This document shows positions 1-8,550 of a DNA stretch of 64,000 bases, one piece after another (within the stretch, counting starts at the first letter, position 1; each line of letters starts with the position of its first letter). The stretch comes from Andreprevotia sp. IGB-42 (lineage in GTDB: Bacteria; Pseudomonadota; Gammaproteobacteria; Burkholderiales; Chitinibacteraceae), in the NCBI RefSeq assembly GCF_009848685.1, contig NZ_WXTX01000002.1, forward strand, positions 372,001-436,000, in the 5' to 3' direction. The position numbers and the translations under genes were made by a program. A model generated the notes under the pieces. That model ran no database searches. It saw only the letters and a program-made list of their open reading frames with translations, and was not told the origin of the DNA.

Positions 1-224
<224 letters not shown>

Positions 225-255
225 TTATGTGCCACAGGTTGACGGGTTGGGTATC

Positions 256-271
256 AGCAGAAAGCATGCCA
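256..271 (-). promoter_or_regulatory. Sigma-54 (-24/-12) promoter of the PII gene
   Basis: On the minus strand the sequence TGGCATGCTTTCTGCT has the invariant GG-N10-GC spacing of sigma-54 promoters and matches the consensus TGGCACG-N4-TTGCW at all but two of its fixed positions. It would start transcription about 33 bases before the PII start codon. Confidence 0.75.
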
Positions 272-322
272 GCGTGAAATTTCACTTGTATTCAGCCACT
301 TGGCTTTGGCTGATAAATAAAC

Positions 323-339
323 TGCACCGGGCTGGCGCG
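323..339. promoter_or_regulatory. NtrC-like enhancer site 2 (weaker)
   Basis: TGCACC-N5-GGCGCG keeps one perfect half of the NtrC dyad. It is centred 42 bases (four helical turns) from the stronger site, the kind of phasing that lets two NtrC dimers cooperate. Confidence 0.5.
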
Positions 340-364
340 GCAAACCGGCAGCGAACCAGAATGG

Positions 365-381
365 GGCACCATACTGGTGCA
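365..381. promoter_or_regulatory. NtrC-like enhancer site 1
   Basis: Read on the minus strand, TGCACC-N5-GGTGCC differs by one base from the classical NtrC dyad TGCACC-N5-GGTGCA. It lies about 110 bases upstream of the sigma-54 promoter, a normal enhancer distance. Confidence 0.7.
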
Positions 382-464
382 GTACAGATATGGCACAGCC
401 CGTTGTGGCTGCGCGGCATCTGCTACACTCGCTGTGATGCCATCAACGCACTGGAGGGTTAAGC

Positions 465-725
465 ATGCTCAAGGAAAAATTCTTCGACGAAATCGCCGCC
501 AAGGTCTCGGACGCCATCGCCAACAGCCCTGCCAAGGATGTGGAGAAAAACGTGCGTGCCATGATGGGCAGCGCGTTTACCAAGCTTGATCTGGTCACGC
601 GTGAGGAATTCGATATCCAGCAGGACGTGCTGGCCCGCACGCGCGAAACGCTGACCGCACTGGAAGCCCGCGTGGCCGCGCTGGAAAACAAGCTGCTGGC
701 GGGCAACCCGCAAGACGGCATTTAA
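465..725 (+). CDS. ubiK: Ubiquinone biosynthesis accessory factor UbiK (BMFP/YqiC family)
   Basis: An 86-residue protein of the membrane fusogenic BMFP family. The N-terminal half is an amphipathic helix region (MLKEKFFDEIAAKVSDAI), and the C-terminal half (TRETLTALEARVAALENKL) is a heptad-like coiled coil that mediates trimerisation. In Enterobacteria UbiK binds UbiJ and aids aerobic ubiquinone biosynthesis. Length and both segments match the family. The start follows GGAGGG at a normal distance, and a rho-independent terminator follows about 45 bases after the stop. The divergent PII gene shares the intergenic region. Confidence 0.88.
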   Translation: MLKEKFFDEIAAKVSDAIANSPAKDVEKNVRAMMGSAFTKLDLVTREEFDIQQDVLARTRETLTALEARVAALENKLLAGNPQDGI

Positions 726-769
726 GCCGCTTGCCGTTGCTGGCCCGCTTGGCCGGCAGCCATGAAAAA

Positions 770-797
770 GCCCCGCAACCGCTGCGGGGCTTTTTTT
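770..797 (+). terminator. Rho-independent terminator of ubiK
   Basis: An 8-bp perfect stem GCCCCGCA/TGCGGGGC with a 5-base loop, followed directly by seven T residues. Confidence 0.93.
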
Positions 798-840
798 GCG
801 GGTGGCGCCTGCATTGCGCATGCCCAAACGCGGTGCCCGA

Positions 841-1215
841 TCAGTGCCCGAGTACTGCCAGCGCCCACATGGCGGCAAGATTGGTCAGACAGACCAATTG
901 CGCGGCGCTGCCCAGATCCTTGGCGCGCTTGGCAAGATGGTGCTTTTCCAGCGAGGTATGATCCACCGCGGCTTCGATCGCGGAATTGAGCAATTCCACA
1001 ATCACCGTCAGCAGGTGCGAGCCGATCACTACCGCGCGCGCCCATGCAGGCAGATGCACCGAGAAGGCCAGCACGATGCCGACGATGGCCAGCAGCGACA
1101 CCTGGCGGAAGGCGGCCTCGTTATCCCAGCCGGCCTTCAGGCCATCGAACGAATAACCCAGCGCATTGAGCACGCGCTGGAAGCCTCTTTTGCCTTTGAA
1201 TGGACTTTCGGACAC
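841..1215 (-). CDS. dgkA: Diacylglycerol kinase (DgkA type)
   Basis: A 124-residue integral membrane kinase that phosphorylates diacylglycerol to phosphatidic acid, recycling lipid headgroup by-products at the inner membrane. Three hydrophobic segments and the signature VELLNSAIEAAVDH (E-x-x-N-x-A-I-E-x-x-V-D) of the active site are present. The start is GTG, immediately after the TGA of the upstream gene, with GGAG eight bases before it, so the two genes are probably translationally coupled. Family length is about 120 residues. Confidence 0.92.
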   Translation of the reverse strand: MSESPFKGKRGFQRVLNALGYSFDGLKAGWDNEAAFRQVSLLAIVGIVLAFSVHLPAWARAVVIGSHLLTVIVELLNSAIEAAVDHTSLEKHHLAKRAKDLGSAAQLVCLTNLAAMWALAVLGH

Positions 1216-1968
1216 TCATTCGCTCCTTGGTGCAACGGGAAACACATCTGCGTAGCAGGTGTAGTTGAACAGCATGACGACAGGCACCAGCAACAGCATG
1301 GCCGGCAGCAACATTGAAGCAAAAACGAGCAAGACGAAGAAAATCATCCCGGCAACGGTCAGCGGCAGCATATTGCGCCAGAACGCGGTGATGCCGGTAC
1401 GGATGGCCTCACCCGGCGTGGCGCCATTGAGCATCACCAGCGGTGCAGCAAAGAAGAACAGGTTCTGCAGCACGATACCGCAGACCACCACCGCGCCCAT
1501 CCAGTAACCCAGCGCGGACATATCCATTTTCAGGTCGACGGACGTCTTGCCCGCCTTCGCCGCCTCGGTGAACGCATGCATCAGTGCTTCCACACCCAGT
1601 ACGCCGCTCACGTATCCAAGCAGCAGATTGATCAGCAACACGGTAAGCAGATAAATCATGCCCAGCATCAGCAAGGGGCGGGTACGCATCCTGAAGCCGG
1701 CAAACAGATCGACCAACCGTGGCACTTCACCCATGGCAGCGCGGGAGACCGAATAGCTGACCCCTGCCAGCAGCGCCGGCCAGATAACCAGCAACGGCGC
1801 GATGAAGGTGCAGACGATCATCAACAACAGGAACAGCAGGCTTTGCGGCAGGAATACGCTCCAGTGCTTGCCGAACAGGCGGGCTGCGCCTGAAATCCAG
1901 CGCCACCCCTGCATTGCCGGCAAAGTCCGTGGCTCCAGCGTGGTATCAATGACGTCGTCGGTCTGCAT
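1216..1968 (-). CDS. Predicted multi-pass inner-membrane protein (BPSS1780-like)
   Basis: About 250 residues with roughly six hydrophobic segments. The part GWRWISGAARLFGKHW followed by a long hydrophobic stretch and the PALLAGVSYSVSRAAMGE segment resembles the BPSS1780-family of betaproteobacterial membrane proteins, whose function is unknown. I place the start at ATG 1968 (MQTDDVIDT); a GTG at 2016 would add 16 residues, but neither has a strong ribosome binding site. It is upstream of and contiguous with dgkA, suggesting an envelope-related operon. Confidence 0.7.
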   Translation of the reverse strand: MQTDDVIDTTLEPRTLPAMQGWRWISGAARLFGKHWSVFLPQSLLFLLLMIVCTFIAPLLVIWPALLAGVSYSVSRAAMGEVPRLVDLFAGFRMRTRPLLMLGMIYLLTVLLINLLLGYVSGVLGVEALMHAFTEAAKAGKTSVDLKMDMSALGYWMGAVVVCGIVLQNLFFFAAPLVMLNGATPGEAIRTGITAFWRNMLPLTVAGMIFFVLLVFASMLLPAMLLLVPVVMLFNYTCYADVFPVAPRSE

Positions 1969-2318
1969 CCGTGTACTCGAAAAGCCGTAAGAGGCGCCCA
2001 TGCTAGGGAAGTTCACAAGGGGATGACAAGCTGCCTAGTATGTTTCGCACATGTTTCTGTTTTGTTGATGCCCGCCGAAACGCGCTGCAGGCCCGCGAAT
2101 ACTGGCGATAAGGCCGATGCCTGCACAATGGCCCACCAGCACATAAGCGGGCACCACACCATCCGGGCATGGCTCAGGCATATGCCGACCTGACCTTCTG
2201 CCAGTGCATCAGCGCTGATCCGTTTCAAACAAAAAGAAATAATAATTTAATTTATAATTATTTATTGGAATAACAAATCTGCATCTACGCTGGCTGCACC
2301 ACTTACAAACAAGATGGA
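1969..2318. other. Intergenic region with an AT-rich promoter segment
   Basis: No convincing gene. Bases 2228-2280 are strikingly AT-rich in a high-GC neighbourhood and include TATAAT at 2253-2258, a possible -10 element for the rightward gene at 2319; no clear -35 partner is seen. The small minus-strand ORF in this stretch has no recognisable features. Confidence 0.5.
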
Positions 2319-3668
2319 ATGCCAACGATGCCTGCTCTGCCTGCCTTCTCTGCCTTTCACCGCTTCATGCTGCTTGCACCTGCAGCCGCCTTGCTTGGTA
2401 GCGTAGTATCCGCCGCCCCGGTGCTGGCCACGCCTGATCAGCAGGTGCTGGACAGCAAAGCCATCAATATCCGCAAGTACAACCTGTTTCCGCTGCTGCG
2501 CGCGCAGCTTGCCACTGCCTATGTGGCCGCGCATGGCGCACCGGTCAGCCCGGAAGCATCTTCCACACTGGATCACGCGCTGGACGAGCTGATTTTCAGC
2601 GCCGTGCAGAAAGCGGTGAACAACGATCCGCTTTACCCCAAGGTGTACTGGCTGAACGCACCACCGCGCAACTGGCTGGGCCTGAAAGTGCCCGGCGGGC
2701 GTTATTCGTACGACAACCCGGACAACATCTACCGCACCATCCCCATCGATGGCGATTCCAGCTACGTGATCCGCGGCAAACGCAGTGGCAGCGGCCCCAG
2801 CGACGTGACATTCTCGCTGATCAGCAACCCCAACTACCAGCAGAGCATTGCGGTGATCAGCGGTGATGACCTGGTGGTTGCCGCCGACGGCAGCTTCACC
2901 ATCACCGTGGACAAACAGCCGGCCAACGGGCGCATCAACCATATCCAGTCCACCGCGGATGCCAAGCAGCTGTTCGTGCGCAACAACCTGGGCAACTGGA
3001 ACACCGAAGCGCCGGATGCGCTGACCGTGGTGCGCAGCGGCACGCCATGGCGCGGCCCGCGCAGCGATGCCGATATCGTTGCCGATGTGCGCACCAACCT
3101 GGGCGAATCCACACTGGCCTATGGTGTGGGCACGCTGGGCGTGAAAACCTATATCAACCCGGTGAATACGCTGCCGCAGCCCAGTTCATCAGCCACACTG
3201 GGTACGCTGGTCACGCAGGCCAGCTCTTTCGGCCACTTCAAGCTCGCGGATGATGAAGCGCTGCTTGCCACGGTGAATACCGGCGGCGCCAGCTACTTCG
3301 TGCTGCCGGTGACCGACCCGTGGACCGTCACCGTGGACCCGATCAACCACCAGAGCAGCCTGAACAATACGCAGGCCGTCGCCAACGCGGATGGCAGCTA
3401 TACCTTCGTGGTGTCGCTGCGAGATCCGGGCGTGCACAACTGGGTGGATACCACCGGCAAGCATGAGGGCACCATCATGGCGCGCTGGCAGAACGTGCCG
3501 GCTACCGCGCCTGCCAGCGGCGGCCCGGCCATTTCAGTGCGCGTGGTGAAGCTGGCCGATCTGCCGCACTACCTGCCGGCAGGTACCCGCTACGTGAGCA
3601 GCACAGAGCGCCAGCAGCAATTGCAGGCACGCAGCGCCGGCTACGCGCAGCGGCTGGCAACGGAGTAA
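2319..3668 (+). CDS. Secreted DUF1254/DUF1214-like protein
   Basis: 449 residues. The first 38 include a hydrophobic run ending in VVSAAPVLATP, a likely Sec signal peptide. The C-terminal third (DPWTVTVDPINHQSSLNNTQ, then a beta-rich stretch with HNWVDTTGKHEGTIMARWQ) matches the DUF1214 domain, a beta-sandwich found in secreted or periplasmic proteins of unknown role. The middle contains a DUF1214-associated beta region (SGSGPSDVTFSLI). It stands alone, with an AT-rich promoter region upstream. No enzymatic function can be assigned. Confidence 0.72.
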   Translation: MPTMPALPAFSAFHRFMLLAPAAALLGSVVSAAPVLATPDQQVLDSKAINIRKYNLFPLLRAQLATAYVAAHGAPVSPEASSTLDHALDELIFSAVQKAVNNDPLYPKVYWLNAPPRNWLGLKVPGGRYSYDNPDNIYRTIPIDGDSSYVIRGKRSGSGPSDVTFSLISNPNYQQSIAVISGDDLVVAADGSFTITVDKQPANGRINHIQSTADAKQLFVRNNLGNWNTEAPDALTVVRSGTPWRGPRSDADIVADVRTNLGESTLAYGVGTLGVKTYINPVNTLPQPSSSATLGTLVTQASSFGHFKLADDEALLATVNTGGASYFVLPVTDPWTVTVDPINHQSSLNNTQAVANADGSYTFVVSLRDPGVHNWVDTTGKHEGTIMARWQNVPATAPASGGPAISVRVVKLADLPHYLPAGTRYVSSTERQQQLQARSAGYAQRLATE

Positions 3669-3830
3669 GTCCGCTACGATCTGGCTGCGGGGAGCTGAGC
3701 GGGCTATCCACTTTGCCCCCCCCAGCGCGGGAATCGTAAACCGACGCCGGGGGTGCGGGCAGGCAACGCGGCTGGCTTGCACCGCCCCTGACCGACTCCC
3801 CTGCCGCATCCTCCTGACCGCGCGGTGTGA

Positions 3831-5024
3831 TCAGGCGCTGGCCAGCGCCCAGGCGTGCCGCGCGATCATCACTTCCTCGTTGGTGGGGATCACATACGCA
3901 CGTACGCGGCTGGCCGCGGTGCTGATGCGCTGTGGCGCCGTATGGCGTTGCGCATTGACAGCTTCATCGATCTCCAGCCCCAGCCAGCGCAGCTGCGTGC
4001 AGATGCGGCGGCGCACGTCATGATCGTTCTCGCCGATGCCGGCGGTGAACACCAGCGCATCGATGCCCTCCAGCGCCGCCACCAGCGATGCCGCCTCGCG
4101 CGCTACGTGCTGGCAGAACATGGTGATGGCCAATGCCGCACGCGGGCTGTCGCTGCTGTGCAGGTCACGCATGTCGCTGGAGATGCCGGAAATGCCCAGC
4201 AGGCCCGCTTGCTTGTGCACCAGATCGCTGACTTCCTGCACGCTCATTCCCAGGTGGTTCACGCAATGGAACACCAGCGCCGGATCGAACGAACCGGCGC
4301 GCGTGCCCATGATCAATCCTTCCAGCGCGGTAAAGCCCATGGTGGTGGCCTGGCACTGCCCGCCCAGCAAGGCGGCCAGCGAGGCGCCGTTGCCCAGGTG
4401 CGCCACCACGGTACGGCCACTGGCGGCAGCCGCATCGATCTGCGGCAGCACGCTGGCGATGTATTCATAGCTGAGGCCATGGAAACCATAGCGGCGGATA
4501 CCATGCTGCTGGCTGAATTCGTACGGCAGCGCGTACAGCTGCGCCGCTTCCGGCTGCGTGCGATGGAAGGCGGTATCGAAGCAGGCCACCTGCGGCACCT
4601 TGGGCAGCAGTTCGCTCAGCACCCGCATGGGCATGATGTTGTGCGGTGCATGCAGCGGCGCCAGCGCCACCGTGCCCTCCAGCGCATCGAGCACTTCACT
4701 GTTTACGCGTACCGGCTGGGTAAAATCCGGGCCGCCATGCACCACGCGGTGGCCAATCACCGCCAGCGTCTTGCCGGCAGTGTGGCCACGCAGCCAATCG
4801 AGGATGTAACGCAGCGCGGCATCATGGTTGCGTGATGACGAAACCGGCAGCGGCGTATCGGACAGCTTTTCGCCATCGCGGCCGCGTGCGGAGAACTGTG
4901 GCTCGGTGAAAATGCCTTCCACCTGGCCCTTGCACAGCAGCTCGGGGTTGGCCTCGGCCTCGAACAGCGAAAACTTGATGCTGGACGAACCGGCATTGAT
5001 GACCAGAATCAGTTGCTCGCTCAT
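3831..5024 (-). CDS. ackA: Acetate kinase
   Basis: A 397-residue ASKHA-fold kinase interconverting acetyl phosphate plus ADP and acetate plus ATP. Visible signatures are VINAGSSSIKFSLF at the N-terminus, HRVVHGG, VACFDTAFH, YGFHGLSYEY, HLGNGAS, GTRAGSFDPA and FTAGIGEND. The start ATG 5024 is preceded by GGAGGTG and overlaps the upstream phosphotransacetylase stop by four bases (ATGA), so both are co-translated. Together they form an acyl-CoA to acyl-phosphate to ATP module. Confidence 0.96.
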   Translation of the reverse strand: MSEQLILVINAGSSSIKFSLFEAEANPELLCKGQVEGIFTEPQFSARGRDGEKLSDTPLPVSSSRNHDAALRYILDWLRGHTAGKTLAVIGHRVVHGGPDFTQPVRVNSEVLDALEGTVALAPLHAPHNIMPMRVLSELLPKVPQVACFDTAFHRTQPEAAQLYALPYEFSQQHGIRRYGFHGLSYEYIASVLPQIDAAAASGRTVVAHLGNGASLAALLGGQCQATTMGFTALEGLIMGTRAGSFDPALVFHCVNHLGMSVQEVSDLVHKQAGLLGISGISSDMRDLHSSDSPRAALAITMFCQHVAREAASLVAALEGIDALVFTAGIGENDHDVRRRICTQLRWLGLEIDEAVNAQRHTAPQRISTAASRVRAYVIPTNEEVMIARHAWALASA

Positions 5025-6379
5025 TGCACCTCCTTCGCCAATGCAGCGGCATGGGCAACCAGCACCATCACCGCGCATGAAGCAAGCCGCGCCTTGGCGT
5101 CATCTGCCCGGCTGGTAAGGATGATGGGCACGCGGGCGCCCAGCACGATGCCGGCCGAATCCGCGCCGGCAAAATAGCTCATCTGCTTGGCCAGCATATT
5201 GCCCGATTCGATATCCGGCACCACCAGGATGTCCGCCTGCCCGGCTACCGGCGAGACGATTTTCTTGGCCTTGGCCGCCTGCATGGAGATGGCGTTGTCG
5301 AATGCCAGCGGGCCATCGAGGATGCCGCCAGTGATCTGGCCACGGTCTGCCATCTTGCACAGCAACGCGGCATCGAGCGTGGACGGCATTTTCTCGTACA
5401 CGGTTTCCACCGCCGACAGGATGGCCACCTTGGGCTCGGGTATGCCCAGCGTATGCGCAAGGTTGATGGCGTTTTGGGTGATGTCCACCTTGGCGGCCAG
5501 ATCCGGCGCGATATTGATTGCCGCATCCGTTACCAGCAGCGGCCGGCCATACGCGGGCACATCCATCACGAACACGTGCGATACCCGCTTGCCACAGCGC
5601 AGACCGGTGGCCGAGCTCATGGCGGCGCCCATCATTTCATCGGTATGCAGGCTGCCCTTCATCAACGCCCCGGCTTCGCCGTTCCGGCACAGCTCCACGC
5701 CCTTGGCCGCTGCAGCATGGCTGTGCGGCACATCGACGATGCGCGCATTGCCAAGATCGAACCCTTCCTTGGCGGCAACCGCGCGGATTTTGGCTTCCGG
5801 CCCGATCAGGATGGGCTCGATCAGCCCTTCCCGCGCGGCTTCCAGCGCCCCCAGCAGTGATTCGCGGTCGCACGGGTGCACGACGGCGGTGGGCACTGGC
5901 GGCAGGCCGGCGGCTTCGGCACGCAGGTGCGCAAACACATGATGCTGGCGCAACGTGAGCTGCGGCGGCTCGTCGAAACGGTTCAGCCGCTTGACGGTGG
6001 GCGGCACCACGGTGATCGGCCCGGAGGCGATCATGTCGCCCAGCTGGTTGTGGCAGGACACCTGCACCACTACCTGCTTGGAGACCTCGTGCTTTTCGGT
6101 CACTTCCAGATTGATGGTGAGGGCATCGCCATCGTGGATCCAGCCCAGCGATTTGAGCTCATGCCCGGCCAGGATGGAGCCATTGCCGGGGAAGAAATTG
6201 GTGGTGGTGGATGAGAACAACGGAAACGCCCCCAGCGCGGGCACGCTCAGCGTATCCCCCTCGCCGCGGGAGCCGGCAATCATGCCGAACAGGGTGATGT
6301 CGTTCGCCTTGACCGTGTGCACGCGCTGGTAGCGCATGCCGGGCCGGATGTCGTCGAAAAGGATGTTTTCCTGGACCAT
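5021..6379 (-). CDS. Fused MaoC-like hydratase / phosphate acyltransferase
   Basis: 452 residues. Residues 1-140 look like a MaoC/hot-dog domain (RYQRVHTVKANDITLFGMIAG, then GNGSILAGHELKSLG). Residues 160-450 are a phosphate acetyl/butyryltransferase domain (GALMKGSLHTDEMMGA, LLVTDAAINIAPDL, GGILDGPLAFDNAISMQAA). This fusion is annotated in many proteobacteria as bifunctional enoyl-CoA hydratase/phosphate acetyltransferase. The second domain makes acyl phosphate from acyl-CoA for AckA, encoded directly downstream with ATGA overlap. The start at 6379 aligns with the family; an in-frame extension upstream has no support. Preferred acyl chain length is unknown. Confidence 0.9.
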   Translation of the reverse strand: MVQENILFDDIRPGMRYQRVHTVKANDITLFGMIAGSRGEGDTLSVPALGAFPLFSSTTTNFFPGNGSILAGHELKSLGWIHDGDALTINLEVTEKHEVSKQVVVQVSCHNQLGDMIASGPITVVPPTVKRLNRFDEPPQLTLRQHHVFAHLRAEAAGLPPVPTAVVHPCDRESLLGALEAAREGLIEPILIGPEAKIRAVAAKEGFDLGNARIVDVPHSHAAAAKGVELCRNGEAGALMKGSLHTDEMMGAAMSSATGLRCGKRVSHVFVMDVPAYGRPLLVTDAAINIAPDLAAKVDITQNAINLAHTLGIPEPKVAILSAVETVYEKMPSTLDAALLCKMADRGQITGGILDGPLAFDNAISMQAAKAKKIVSPVAGQADILVVPDIESGNMLAKQMSYFAGADSAGIVLGARVPIILTSRADDAKARLASCAVMVLVAHAAALAKEVQ

Positions 6380-6548
6380 GGTGACAGCTCGCTCGGAAGT
6401 GATGAAACGGAAAAACCGGTGCAGCACCTGCGGTGCCGCGCACATTCGTGCATCAGCACTACCATAGCTGCTGAACGCGTCTTGCTCACTGACCCTGATC
6501 AAGGCAGCGCGTTTTCAGCCACTGCCTGCCAGGACGGGATGACCGGTT

Positions 6549-7103
6549 TCAGCCGGCCTGCCACTTGATATTGCAGCCCATGCTGGGCGTCTGCACCGCC
6601 AGCGGTGCGGCACCGCTGACCAGCGCTGCCACCGCAGCGCGGATATCCGCCGCATCGGCCACGCCGTTGCCGGGCCGGGTGGCATCGAACTGGCCACGGT
6701 AAAACAGCTTGCCGGCCCCGTCGAACAGGTAAAGATCCGGCGTACACGCCGCCTGGAATGCTTGCGCCACCGCCTGGGTCTGGTCGTACAGATAGGGGAA
6801 GGTATAGCCGAGTGCCTGTGCGGCCTCGGCCATCTTGTCCGGCGCATCAGCCGGGTAGGCAACGGCATCGTTGCTGGAGATCGCCACCATGCCCACGCCC
6901 TGCGCGGCAAATTCGGCCCCCAAGGGCGCCAGCGCGGCGTTGATGTGCTTCACATAAGGGCAGTGGTTGCAGATGAAAATCACGAACAGGCCGGCCGGGC
7001 CGGCCAGATCAGCGCTGTGATGCACGCGCCCATTGCCATCGGGCAAGGCGAACACGGGCAAGGGGCTGCCCAGCGGCAGCATGGTGGATGGCGTCAGTGC
7101 CAT
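6549..7103 (-). CDS. Thioredoxin-like AhpC/TSA family protein
   Basis: 184 residues with the thioredoxin fold: a strand and helix ending in FVIFICNHCPYVKH, where C45-N-H-C48 is a CxxC motif, then VGMVAISSND and a PDLYLFDGAGKLFYRG strand pair with the cis-proline region. The C-terminal SMGCNIKW is typical of the DUF899/thioredoxin family protein annotated next to redox genes. There is no signal peptide, so it is probably a cytoplasmic thiol reductase or peroxidase. It is 18 bases from the next gene upstream on the same strand, suggesting a shared transcript. Confidence 0.85.
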   Translation of the reverse strand: MALTPSTMLPLGSPLPVFALPDGNGRVHHSADLAGPAGLFVIFICNHCPYVKHINAALAPLGAEFAAQGVGMVAISSNDAVAYPADAPDKMAEAAQALGYTFPYLYDQTQAVAQAFQAACTPDLYLFDGAGKLFYRGQFDATRPGNGVADAADIRAAVAALVSGAAPLAVQTPSMGCNIKWQAG

Positions 7104-7121
7104 GGGTAATCTCCTTGATGA

Positions 7122-7952
7122 TCAGGTCTGCACGGCCGCCTGCGCTGCCAGCGCGTATTCAACAAACGTTGCCATCATGGCCGCATTGGCGGCCACGCGC
7201 GTTTCCATGGCCTGCTGGCCGGGGGTTTCGGTACAGGCGGCGCGGGCCACGCCCGCCTGCATCATCCAGGATTCGAACGAGCTATCGCGGTGGTTGAACA
7301 CCACCCCATGGCGTACCGGGCAGCCATCGACTTCGCCATCGGGCATCAACGTGAAAAAGCGGGCATTGCAGTCACGCAATGCGTGGCTGAACGGGCCGGG
7401 TGCCGCAGCGTGTTCGAAAGAATAAACATAGCCATATTGCACCAATACGTCTTCATGGCAGCTGAGTACGCCATCGCTGCCCAGTTGCGCCAGCAAGGGT
7501 GCGTGTTCGAGCAGGATATGCCCTTCGCGCGATGGCGTTTCGCCATCTTCCGTAATGCAGAAACCCCGGTTGGGATTCTCGCCCCAGCGATTGAAGCGGC
7601 AACCGGCGGCAAAACCGCTGACATTCACCAGCGGCAGGAAAGATAGCCGGGCACGCGCAAACAGACTGTCGTCGGCCTGTTCCAGAAAGCGCAGCAGACC
7701 CCACGGGCCGGCGGGCTCTTCGCCATGAAAACCGGCAGCGATCAGCAGCCGCGGGCCAGCCGCCGTAACGCCCGGTTGCAGCAGCCACACCGGCGCATCG
7801 CCCACGTCGCCCAGCACCGTGCGCTGCAGCCCGCGGCGTGCAAGCAGTGGGGCCAGCCGTGCCTGGTAGGCGGCCCAGTCGTTGCTGGCACAGCCCTCCA
7901 CCGGCAATGGCCAGACATGGCTTTGATCACCTGCGCGTATCGTGTCTCTCAT
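7122..7952 (-). CDS. M14-family zinc carboxypeptidase-like peptidase
   Basis: 276 residues. Zinc ligands of the M14 family are visible: H76 and E79 in AAGFHGEEPAG and H166 in LSCHEDVL. The substrate-carboxylate binding segment ENPNRGF (R129) and the general-base glutamate in ACTETPG (E242) are also present. There is no signal sequence, so a cytoplasmic peptidase or amidohydrolase of the AstE/MpaA type is likely; MpaA-like enzymes cleave gamma-glutamyl-diaminopimelate in murein recycling, but that substrate is only a guess. It lies 15 bases downstream of an Lrp-type regulator on the same strand. Confidence 0.82.
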   Translation of the reverse strand: MRDTIRAGDQSHVWPLPVEGCASNDWAAYQARLAPLLARRGLQRTVLGDVGDAPVWLLQPGVTAAGPRLLIAAGFHGEEPAGPWGLLRFLEQADDSLFARARLSFLPLVNVSGFAAGCRFNRWGENPNRGFCITEDGETPSREGHILLEHAPLLAQLGSDGVLSCHEDVLVQYGYVYSFEHAAAPGPFSHALRDCNARFFTLMPDGEVDGCPVRHGVVFNHRDSSFESWMMQAGVARAACTETPGQQAMETRVAANAAMMATFVEYALAAQAAVQT

Positions 7953-7967
7953 GCCTTATCCATGGCT

Positions 7968-8456
7968 TCAATCGGGCAGCGGCAGTGCCAGGGTTTCCTT
8001 GGCTTCTTCCATCACGATATAGCTTCTGGATTCTGCCGCCCCTGGCAACCTTAGCAAAATATCGCCGAGCAAGCGCCGGTAGTGCGACATATCCGGCAGG
8101 CGCGCCTTCAGCAGGTAATCGAAATCGCCGGCGATCAGGTGGCATTCCAGCACCTCGGGGATGGTGGCGATGGTGTGGCGGAAATCATCGAACACCTGGC
8201 CGGATTTGCGCTCCAGCCGCAGCTCCACGAACACCAGCAATTGCGCATCCAGCAGCCTGGGGTTGAGCCGCGCGTGGTAGCCCATGATCACGCCGCTGTC
8301 TTCCAGCCGGCGCACGCGCTCTGCGCAGGGGGTGGCGGTAAGGCCCACTTTCTCGGCCAGCTCGGTGATCGCCAGCCGGCCATCGGCCTGCAATGCCCGC
8401 AGGATCTTGTAATCGATACGGTCCAGCTTGCGGCCACCCTGGTATTGCGTGCGCAT
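7968..8456 (-). CDS. Lrp/AsnC-family transcriptional regulator
   Basis: 162 residues. The N-terminal winged helix-turn-helix is clear (LDRIDYKILRALQADGR, then LAEKVGLTATPCAERVRRLE), followed by the RAM ligand-binding domain (PEVLECHLIAGDFDYLLKAR). It is transcribed divergently from the D-amino acid dehydrogenase gene with a 94-base gap holding a TGAATA/TATTCA palindrome. That arrangement is the DadR/dadA layout, in which an amino acid, often alanine, is the effector. The effector here is inferred. Confidence 0.9.
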   Translation of the reverse strand: MRTQYQGGRKLDRIDYKILRALQADGRLAITELAEKVGLTATPCAERVRRLEDSGVIMGYHARLNPRLLDAQLLVFVELRLERKSGQVFDDFRHTIATIPEVLECHLIAGDFDYLLKARLPDMSHYRRLLGDILLRLPGAAESRSYIVMEEAKETLALPLPD

Positions 8457-8507
8457 GGGTTTTCTCCAAAAATCAAATCAACTATAGCGAAAACCACCGC
8501 ATCGCTC

Positions 8508-8528
8508 TGAATATACTTTTGTTATTCA
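8508..8528. promoter_or_regulatory. Palindromic Lrp-type operator candidate between regulator and dadA
   Basis: TGAATA and TATTCA are arranged as an inverted repeat around a 9-base AT-rich centre, in the divergent gap 23 bases before dadA. Lrp/AsnC proteins bind such short, AT-rich dyads. Confidence 0.5.
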
Positions 8529-8550
8529 CTGAAGAAATCAGGGCGTTGCC

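Noticed and set aside
2013-2228. 71-residue minus-strand frame left of the DUF1214 gene
   Set aside because: No ribosome site, no motif, and it overlaps the extended start of the membrane protein gene.
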